The notes under the pieces were generated by a model, which ran no database searches, was not told where the DNA came from, and worked only from the letters and a program-made list of their open reading frames with translations. 5,020 nucleotides of DNA, from the NCBI GenBank assembly GCA_021772845.1, contig JAJFLF010000134.1, positions 1 to 5,020 on the forward strand, given 5' to 3'. The DNA is from Mariprofundus sp. Lineage in GTDB: Bacteria > Pseudomonadota > Zetaproteobacteria > Mariprofundales > Mariprofundaceae. Positions 1-5,020 of the stretch are shown here, in pieces. A program made the position numbers and the translations under genes. Every line of letters begins with the position of its first letter. The stretch's first letter is position 1.

Positions 1-1
1 A

Positions 2-2059
2 AGTGAAGATCAAAAACAATCCGATGCTTTGAGTGAATTGGGTGCGTTGGCAAAAACAGCGGAAGCGAACATTATCAAATTACCGAATATCAGTGCTTCA
101 ATTCCTCAGCTTTGCGCTGCTATATCTGAACTGCAGGCCCATGGTTATGATATTCCTAACTATCCGGAAGATGCCCGAAGTGAAGAAGAGAAAGCGATTA
201 AAGCGCGTTTCGCCAAGGTGTTGGGTAGCGCGGTGAATCCAGTACTTCGTGAAGGTAACTCGGATCGCCGTGTGGCAGATGCGGTCAAACAGTATGCCAA
301 AGATAACCCGCATGCGATGGGTGTCTGGAGCAGCGATTCACAATCACATGTAGCGCATATGTCGGATGGTGATTTCTATGGCAGTGAGCTGTCTGTGGTT
401 GTTGATGAAGCCTGTGATGTGAAGATTGAACTGACTGGTTCAGATGGGAGCATCTCTGTGCTGAAACAGAGTACACCGTTACAGGCTGGTGAAGTGATTG
501 ATGCGGCTGTAATGAGTAGGGCTGCATTGCGTGCATTTTTTGCTGAGCAGATAAGTGATGCCAAAGAGCGCGGTGTTTTGCTTTCGCTGCATTTGAAAGC
601 GACCATGATGAAAGTGTCTGATCCGATCATGTTTGGTCATGCTGCTACTGTTTATTATAAAGATGTGTTTGAAAAACATGCTGCTCTGTTTGAAGAGATT
701 GGTGTCGATGCCAGCAACGGTCTTGGTGATGTGTATGCAAAAATTGCCAACTTGCCAGAACAGAAACGTACCGAAATCGAGGCGAATATTCTAGCTGTTT
801 ATACCTCTAATCCTGCTTTGGCGATGGTTGATTCCGATAAAGGAATCACGAACTTACACGTACCAAGTGATGTTATTATTGATGCATCCATGCCTGCAGC
901 AATTCGTTCATCGGGTAAGATGTGGGGAGCTGATGGCAAACTGCATGATATGAAAGCGATGATTCCGGATCGCTGTTATGCAGGTGTCTATCAGGAGACG
1001 ATCAGTTTCTGTAGAGAGAACGGTGCTTTTGATCCTGTTACTATGGGTAATGTATCCAATGTTGGCCTGATGGCCCAGAAAGCTGAGGAGTACGGATCAC
1101 ACGATAAAACATTCCAGATTCCAGCCGATGGGACTGTCTCTGTGATCGATGATGCTGGTAACGTGTTGATGCAACATGCGGTTGAGAAGGGTGATATCTG
1201 GCGCATGTGTCAGGCCAAGGATGCTCCGATTCAGGATTGGGTGAAGCTGGCGGTGACGCGTGCCAGAGCGACAGGGAATCCGGCTATATTCTGGCTCGAT
1301 GAGAACCGTGCTCATGATGCAAATCTAATTACGATCGTAACGCGTTATCTAAAAGATCATGATACGGATGGTTTGGATATTCAGATTATGTCTCCTGTGG
1401 ATGCGGTTTGTCATGCGCTGGCGCGTGTAAAAGCTGGACAGGATACAATCTCTGTGACCGGTAATGTGCTGCGTGATTATTTAACTGATCTTTTCCCGAT
1501 CCTGGAATTGGGAACCAGTGCAAAAATGTTATCTATCGTTCCGCTATTGGCTGGTGGTGGTCTGTTTGAAACTGGTGCTGGAGGCTCAGCCCCGAAACAT
1601 GTGCAGCAGTTTGTGCAGGAAGGGCATCTGCGCTGGGATTCTTTGGGTGAATTTTTAGCTCTGGCCGTATCATTAGAAGATCTGGCGGTTAAAACAGGCA
1701 ATGCCAAAGCTCAGGTGATGGCAGACACATTGAATCTGGCGAATGGCCAGTTCCTGAAAAACAACAAATCTCCATCACGTCGTGTGAATGAACTCGATAA
1801 CCGTGGCAGCCACTTTTATCTTACCATGTATTGGGCTCAATCATTGGCTGCTCAATCTGCTGATGCAGGGTTGCAGGCTAAGTTTGCACCATTGGCACAG
1901 TCACTGGCTGATCAGGAAGAGATCATTGTAGCAGAGCTTAATGCAGCACAGGGCAGTGCCTTGGATTTGGGTGGTTATTTCCATGCTGATCCCGCCAAGT
2001 TGGAAAAAGCCATGCGTCCAAGTGCTACATTTAATGCTGCACTGGCTTCTATTGCTTAA
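2..2059 (+). CDS. icd: NADP-dependent isocitrate dehydrogenase, monomeric type (5'-truncated by window edge)
   Basis: Cytoplasmic TCA-cycle enzyme converting isocitrate and NADP+ to 2-oxoglutarate, CO2 and NADPH, of the single-chain ~740-residue class (IDH-II), unrelated in length to the dimeric ~415-residue Icd. The frame is open to the left edge, and the codons before the TTG at 29 (SEDQKQSDA) fit the family, so that TTG is internal. 685 residues are present; spacing suggests about 57 are missing. Contacts known from the Azotobacter vinelandii enzyme (numbering recalled, not checked) fall at the expected spacing. Isocitrate: Ser132 (codon 227), Asn135 (236), Arg139 (248), Arg145 (266), Lys255 (596), Tyr420 (1091), Arg547 (1472). 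Metal: Asp350 (881), Asp548 (1475), Asp552 (1487). NADP 2'-phosphate: His589 (1598), preceded by Lys, Arg600 (1631), Arg649 (1778). NADP use and catalytic competence are therefore expected. No frameshift or internal stop is seen. The promoter lies outside the window. Confidence 0.97.
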   Translation, partial: SEDQKQSDALSELGALAKTAEANIIKLPNISASIPQLCAAISELQAHGYDIPNYPEDARSEEEKAIKARFAKVLGSAVNPVLREGNSDRRVADAVKQYAKDNPHAMGVWSSDSQSHVAHMSDGDFYGSELSVVVDEACDVKIELTGSDGSISVLKQSTPLQAGEVIDAAVMSRAALRAFFAEQISDAKERGVLLSLHLKATMMKVSDPIMFGHAATVYYKDVFEKHAALFEEIGVDASNGLGDVYAKIANLPEQKRTEIEANILAVYTSNPALAMVDSDKGITNLHVPSDVIIDASMPAAIRSSGKMWGADGKLHDMKAMIPDRCYAGVYQETISFCRENGAFDPVTMGNVSNVGLMAQKAEEYGSHDKTFQIPADGTVSVIDDAGNVLMQHAVEKGDIWRMCQAKDAPIQDWVKLAVTRARATGNPAIFWLDENRAHDANLITIVTRYLKDHDTDGLDIQIMSPVDAVCHALARVKAGQDTISVTGNVLRDYLTDLFPILELGTSAKMLSIVPLLAGGGLFETGAGGSAPKHVQQFVQEGHLRWDSLGEFLALAVSLEDLAVKTGNAKAQVMADTLNLANGQFLKNNKSPSRRVNELDNRGSHFYLTMYWAQSLAAQSADAGLQAKFAPLAQSLADQEEIIVAELNAAQGSALDLGGYFHADPAKLEKAMRPSATFNAALASIA

Positions 2060-2209
2060 ATAACTGTTGCGAGAGCAGATAAGATATGGAGCATTTCTTA
2101 ACCTGATTTTACCTCTTTGGCTATTCTGTTGAATAAATGCGTGAGTAGTAGAAAATATTCATGCAGGCATGTTGTTATTGAGACTTTCATCGCTGCTACG
2201 TTCAACAAA

Positions 2210-2218
2210 TGGTATAGA
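2210..2218 (+). promoter_or_regulatory. Possible extended -10 element upstream of the GGDEF gene
   Basis: TGGTATAGA has the TGn extension followed by a TATAGA hexamer (4/6 to TATAAT), about 77 bp before the GGDEF start codon. No convincing -35 box sits 16-18 bp upstream, so only the extended -10 form would fit sigma-70. This is a weak motif call in AT-rich DNA. Some promoter is expected in this gap because the GGDEF gene starts 235 bp after icd. Confidence 0.2.
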
Positions 2219-2227
2219 TATTGCTAC

Positions 2228-2247
2228 TAAAACAGAATGATGTTTTA
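2228..2247. repeat. Perfect 7-bp inverted repeat, hairpin followed by T run
   Basis: TAAAACA (2228-2234), a 6-base spacer GAATGA, then TGTTTTA (2241-2247), followed by TTTT at 2248-2251. The shape is that of a small intrinsic terminator, but the stem holds one G-C pair and lies about 170 bp past the icd stop, so termination would be weak. It could equally be an operator for the downstream gene, lying 48 bp before its start, or chance in AT-rich DNA. No better terminator for icd was found in 2060-2294. Confidence 0.3.
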
Positions 2248-2286
2248 TTTTGTGATGAAGTCATGAAAGCAGAAATGAAACGTAGT

Positions 2287-2294
2287 AAAGGGAG
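2287..2294 (+). promoter_or_regulatory. Ribosome binding site that bears on the GGDEF start codon
   Basis: AAAGGGAG, within the longer match GGAGATGAT to the anti-Shine-Dalgarno complement GGAGGTGAT (one mismatch). It abuts the ATG at 2295 with no spacer, which is poor geometry, but lies 6 bases before an in-frame TTG at 2301. An in-frame TAA at 2286 rules out any start further upstream. The true start may therefore be the TTG, shortening the protein by two residues. Confidence 0.55.
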
Positions 2295-3959
2295 ATGATA
2301 TTGATCTCTCTCAGAGCTTCTTTTTCAGGACTGATGTGTTTCTTTGCACTACTGGGAGGCTCAGTTCAAGCCGCACCTGTATCGGTTAATTATGAAGTAA
2401 AATCTTATCTCTTGCAGGGTTCAGTCGAGTATTTCGAAGATCCGTCAGGCTTGATTAGTGTTGATGCGCTACGTCAAAGTTCCAATGCTGAGCATTGGAA
2501 AATGGCAGATGAATCACGTTTGAATTTTGGTTTTTCGCAATCTACATATTGGTTCCGCATCACGATGGTGAATCAGAACGACAAGGAATCACGATTGCTG
2601 TTGGAGGTTGATAATCCGCTGCTGGATGAACTCGATCTGTTTTTGTTCTCTGCCGATCAATTAATAAATAGATTTGAAACAGGGGATTCCAAGCCATTTT
2701 CGCAACGCGCAGATGATCATTTAATATTTACCTTTCCATTTGTTGTCCCTGTTGGTGAATCGGTCACGCTATTGCTGCGAGTGCACAGTGAAGGTTCTGT
2801 GCAAGTGCCATTATCACTGTGGAATTATGATGACTTTCATCACGAAGAAGAGTATGGAATAATCATTCAGTCTATTTATTTTGGTGTTTTGTTGTTCATG
2901 GCTGTTTTCAATCTATTTGTGTATTTCAGGACGTTCGCTGCAAGTTATCTCTATTTTGTGGGTTATGTGCTTTCAATTGGTCTGCTATTAGCAGGTATGA
3001 CCGGTTATGGTTATAAATATTTGTGGAGTTTCTCTGTAGAATTTCAGGCGCTTCATATCGCAACTTTTCTCTCTTTTGCAGGACTGTTTCTAGCTGCTTT
3101 TATCTATCACTATTTGAACTTAAATAGAACGAGATCAATGATGGGCAAGCTGTTGCTCGCTGCGATCATTGCATTTACGATCATGTTACTTTTATCTTCT
3201 GTTATATCTTATCATTTGTTGGTTCAGCTGGCTTTGCTGCTGTTTTTTATGCTTGTCAACCTTGGCTTATGGGGCGGACTAAATAAATGGGGTGGTATAC
3301 AACATACTTCAATGGTCTATTTTACCATTGCTTGGTTACAGATGGTACTCTGTGGCATAGCGATTGTTCTAGCTAAATTCGGCATCATAGCAATCACGTT
3401 TATCTCCAATGATATGCTTCCCTGGACAGTACTAATTCAGGTTATTCTGCTTTCCATGGCGCTTGGCGAACGTATGAATATCGAGCGTAAACAACGTATT
3501 ACAGCGCAACGGGAACTGATGAACATTCAAGATGTGCATAAAAAAGAGCTTGAAGATGAGGTGGCGCGATGCACTGAAGAATTGGTGAGGGCCAATAAAA
3601 CGCTAGAAATACTGGCAACCACGGATGCTTTGACTGGCATATGCAACCGCAGATATTTTCTTGAGCAGGCTCAGCATATGATCAATGTGGCTCTGCGGTA
3701 TCATCACCCAATTGCCATGGTGATGTTGGATATTGATCATTTCAAAGCGGTGAATGACAGCTATGGTCATGCAGCAGGGGATCATGTTCTCAACGAAATC
3801 ACTGCTAATATATCATTGCAAACCCGTAAAACAGATATATTTGCACGAGTTGGTGGAGAAGAGTTTGCTATGTTACTTATAGATACTGCCCCTGATATGG
3901 CTGTGATTCAGATAGAAAGAATACGAGAGTCAATTGAACAGATGGCGATTGTTTTATGA
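2295..3959 (+). CDS. 7TM-DISM sensor diguanylate cyclase, GGDEF domain cut short by frameshift
   Basis: Inner-membrane sensor predicted to make cyclic di-GMP from two GTP. Residues 1-27 are a signal peptide ending VQA/AP. Residues ~30-175 resemble the periplasmic 7TMR-DISMED2 ligand-binding domain. Seven hydrophobic helices follow (about 188-210, 217-236, 251-273, 284-303, 306-327, 339-360, 374-390; 7TMR-DISM_7TM type), then a charged coiled-coil-like linker (~392-437) and a GGDEF domain from ~440 (TTDALTGICNRR). It has the metal/GTP region LDIDHFKAVND, the active-site variant GGEEF at 520-524 and an inhibitory I-site RKTD at 511-514, five residues before it. The frame stops with TGA at 3957-3959, after 554 residues, before the last part of the domain; that part is intact in the +1 frame to 4122, giving ~608 residues if rejoined. 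As read, the cyclase is probably inactive or unstable. The ligand is unknown. The start is ATG 2295 or TTG 2301. Confidence 0.9.
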   Translation: MILISLRASFSGLMCFFALLGGSVQAAPVSVNYEVKSYLLQGSVEYFEDPSGLISVDALRQSSNAEHWKMADESRLNFGFSQSTYWFRITMVNQNDKESRLLLEVDNPLLDELDLFLFSADQLINRFETGDSKPFSQRADDHLIFTFPFVVPVGESVTLLLRVHSEGSVQVPLSLWNYDDFHHEEEYGIIIQSIYFGVLLFMAVFNLFVYFRTFAASYLYFVGYVLSIGLLLAGMTGYGYKYLWSFSVEFQALHIATFLSFAGLFLAAFIYHYLNLNRTRSMMGKLLLAAIIAFTIMLLLSSVISYHLLVQLALLLFFMLVNLGLWGGLNKWGGIQHTSMVYFTIAWLQMVLCGIAIVLAKFGIIAITFISNDMLPWTVLIQVILLSMALGERMNIERKQRITAQRELMNIQDVHKKELEDEVARCTEELVRANKTLEILATTDALTGICNRRYFLEQAQHMINVALRYHHPIAMVMLDIDHFKAVNDSYGHAAGDHVLNEITANISLQTRKTDIFARVGGEEFAMLLIDTAPDMAVIQIERIRESIEQMAIVL

Positions 3960-4122
3960 GCAGCAACAGATCAAGCTCACGATTAGTGCAGGGCTTTGTA
4001 CAAATCAAAAAGATCATCCCGGCATGACGATCCTTGAAATGATGAAGGTGGCAGATCAAGGGCTCTATCAGGCTAAAGATGCAGGACGCAATCAGATCAG
4101 GGTCTATGCATGCCAGATGTGA
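3955..4122 (+). pseudogene. Detached C-terminal end of the GGDEF domain (+1 frame)
   Basis: Reading from TAT at 3955 gives YEQQQIKLTISAGLC and later ADQGLYQAKDAGRNQI, the conserved final strand and helix of GGDEF domains (family pattern ADxALYxAKxxGRN), ending at TGA 4120-4122. It directly continues the chain ending IEQMAIV in the upstream frame. There is no good start codon or ribosome binding site of its own, only a TTG at 3934 inside the upstream domain, so it is not an independent gene. Removing one T from 3952-3955 joins the two parts as IVYEQQQ without gain or loss of other residues. The sequence after the shift has kept family residues and no stop, which suggests a recent mutation, a sequencing error or recoding. 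Confidence 0.88.
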
Positions 4123-4158
4123 AATAATGAGAAAGTATTTTCTGACAGTGATGTAGCC

Positions 4159-4175
4159 AAATCATTGCATGATTT
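4159..4175. repeat. Perfect 7-bp inverted repeat after the GGDEF gene, possible weak terminator
   Basis: AAATCAT (4159-4165), loop TGC, ATGATTT (4169-4175), then two further T bases, giving TTTTT at 4173-4177. It lies 36 bp after the TGA at 4122, a sensible place for a terminator, but the stem has one G-C pair and would be weak. It may instead be a regulator site for the flavin reductase gene. Confidence 0.3.
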
Positions 4176-4207
4176 TTGAAAAATAATCTGGAATATTGCA
4201 GCTTATC

Positions 4208-4237
4208 TTGATTAAGCATTGTAATATGACGTTTAAT
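4208..4237 (+). promoter_or_regulatory. Candidate sigma-70 promoter for the FMN reductase gene
   Basis: TTGATT at 4208-4213 (4/6 to TTGACA) and TTTAAT at 4232-4237 (5/6 to TATAAT) are separated by 18 bases. Transcription would begin near 4244 and leave a leader of about 105 bases before the ATG at 4349. Other -10-like strings (TAATAT at 4222) lie nearby without a spaced -35 box. This is a motif match only. Confidence 0.3.
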
Positions 4238-4337
4238 ATCGCACTCTAACTGCATCGTAATGTAGGATCAGAAACTCAGGGCGGCTAGCATCACTTAATA
4301 GAGAATGGTTGTGCGATCGATATCAGTAAGGGGCATT

Positions 4338-4343
4338 GGGGGG
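4338..4343 (+). promoter_or_regulatory. Unusual all-G ribosome binding site of the FMN reductase gene
   Basis: Six G in a row end 5 bases before the ATG at 4349, the right distance for ribosome binding, though GGGGGG is not the usual AGGAGG. A second G run, AAGGGG at 4328-4333, lies 15 bases before the ATG, too far to serve it. No ATG, GTG or TTG occurs in frame between the upstream TAG at 4286 and 4349, so the ATG is the only reasonable start. Confidence 0.5.
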
Positions 4344-4348
4344 TCATT

Positions 4349-4912
4349 ATGAAATTATTAGCTATACCAGGCAGTATAAGGACTGGTTCCTACAACATGG
4401 CCTTACTAAAAGCGATGTCTGGGCTGACCTCGAATGACACGACACTTACGGTGTATGAAGGATTAATAGATATCCCAATCTTTAATCCGAACACTGCTGA
4501 TCACGCTATTCCTGTAGCTGTTGCTGATCTCATGTTAAAAATTAGAGCCGCAGATGGTGTGATTATTAGCACACCTGAATATATTTATGGTGTATCCGGT
4601 GCTCTAAAGAATATGCTTGATTGGCTGGTGTCGACTGGAGTGTTGATATCGAAACCTGTTGTGTCGACCAGTGTGTCGACCCAAGCTCTTGGCGCTGTGC
4701 GTTCGCACAACTCACTGATTCTTATTTTGCATGCTATGAATGCTGCTGTTGTGGTAGATGGATCATTGAATGTTTCCCGCGTAAATACAAAATTTGATGA
4801 ACAGTTTAATTTAATAGATGATCTTACCAAGCAGGCGATTGCTGTTTCGTTAGCTACACTTGAGCATGCAGTAAACAGTGTTGATAAAAGTATCATTGAA
4901 CTTGATACTTAG
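4349..4912 (+). CDS. NADPH-dependent FMN reductase family protein (flavodoxin-like quinone/azo/chromate reductase type)
   Basis: Predicted cytoplasmic flavoprotein of 187 residues, matching the ~185-190 residues of single-domain members such as ChrR/YieF. The flavodoxin-like fold begins with a strand MKLLAIP and the FMN phosphate-binding loop GSIRTGSYN at residues 8-16 (family pattern GSxRxxSxN). The second flavin-contacting segment, TPEYIYGVSGALKNMLDW at 75-92, corresponds to the family pattern TPEYNxxxPGxLKNxxDW, with Ile in place of the usual Asn after TPEY and Ser in place of Pro. Family members use NAD(P)H to reduce FMN, quinones, azo dyes or metal oxyanions; the sequence does not identify the substrate. 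The gene is complete, ending at TAG 4910-4912, with a 226-bp gap on its 5' side that suggests its own promoter. No partner oxygenase or regulator gene is next to it within the window. Confidence 0.92.
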   Translation: MKLLAIPGSIRTGSYNMALLKAMSGLTSNDTTLTVYEGLIDIPIFNPNTADHAIPVAVADLMLKIRAADGVIISTPEYIYGVSGALKNMLDWLVSTGVLISKPVVSTSVSTQALGAVRSHNSLILILHAMNAAVVVDGSLNVSRVNTKFDEQFNLIDDLTKQAIAVSLATLEHAVNSVDKSIIELDT

Positions 4913-5020
4913 GTAAGAACTTTCTGGAATAAAACTATTGAAATTGAACGCTTGTTTGTATTTGTTATCCCGCTTTGGCTAGGGTGCGCCCCACACAGAA
5001 CTGATGATCAATATTTAAGC
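4913..5020. other. Non-coding tail with no recognisable feature
   Basis: The 108 bases after the FMN reductase stop hold no supported gene. A short GGG/CCC pairing around 4980-4992 (GGGTGCGCCC) is not followed by a T run and is too small to call a terminator on either strand. Confidence 0.5.

Noticed and set aside
29..31. TTG at 29 as the start of the isocitrate dehydrogenase
   Set aside because: The frame is open to the left edge and the nine codons before it match the family; the gene begins about 170 bases outside the window.
2130..2161. TGAATA ... TATTCA inverted repeat after icd as a terminator
   Set aside because: Six-base AT-rich arms with a 20-base loop and no T run; not different from chance in this composition.
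2159..2170. CATGCAGGCATG palindrome as an operator or hairpin
   Set aside because: Five-base arms with a two-base centre are too short and too tight a loop; no known regulator consensus is matched.
3934..4122. Independent 62-residue gene starting at TTG 3934
   Set aside because: It has no ribosome binding site and overlaps the GGDEF coding region; its product is the missing end of that domain, so it is a frameshift remnant.
4585..4896. 103-residue minus-strand open frame opposite the FMN reductase gene
   Set aside because: It is antisense to a clear conserved gene, has no family motif and is explained by codon pattern of the plus strand.
4965..5020. End of a minus-strand gene entering from the right edge
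   Set aside because: One minus frame is open for 17 codons to a TAA at 4965-4967, but this is too short to distinguish from chance and shows no recognisable motif.

Overview
The window is a stretch of bacterial chromosome with three plus-strand genes, probably from a gammaproteobacterium. The basis for that is a monomeric-type NADP isocitrate dehydrogenase, a 7TM-DISM/GGDEF signalling protein and moderate-to-low GC. This taxonomic reading is inferred from gene types, and the genus cannot be named. No rRNA, tRNA, CRISPR array, insertion sequence or phage gene is visible.

Layout: (1) 2-2059 is the 3' ~92% of a monomeric isocitrate dehydrogenase gene (icd) cut by the left edge. All substrate, metal and NADP contact residues I could map by spacing are present. 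(2) 2060-2294 is a non-coding gap with a small AT-rich hairpin and at best a weak promoter. (3) 2295-3959 is a secreted-sensor/seven-helix membrane protein with a C-terminal diguanylate cyclase (GGDEF) domain. The reading frame ends early inside that domain, and the missing last ~55 codons continue intact in the +1 frame to 4122. One extra T in the run 3952-3955 explains this exactly. (4) 4123-4348 is a second non-coding gap with a perfect 7-bp inverted repeat, a candidate promoter and a G-rich ribosome binding site. (5) 4349-4912 is an NADPH-dependent FMN reductase-family flavoprotein. (6) 4913-5020 is a non-coding tail with no feature I can support.

The three genes share a strand but are separated by gaps of about 230 bp, so they are more likely separate transcription units than one operon. 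Two are linked only loosely by theme: isocitrate dehydrogenase makes NADPH and the flavin reductase family consumes it. The gene order gives no further evidence of a joint pathway. I found no previously undescribed system. The observation most worth checking is the frameshift that splits the GGDEF domain.
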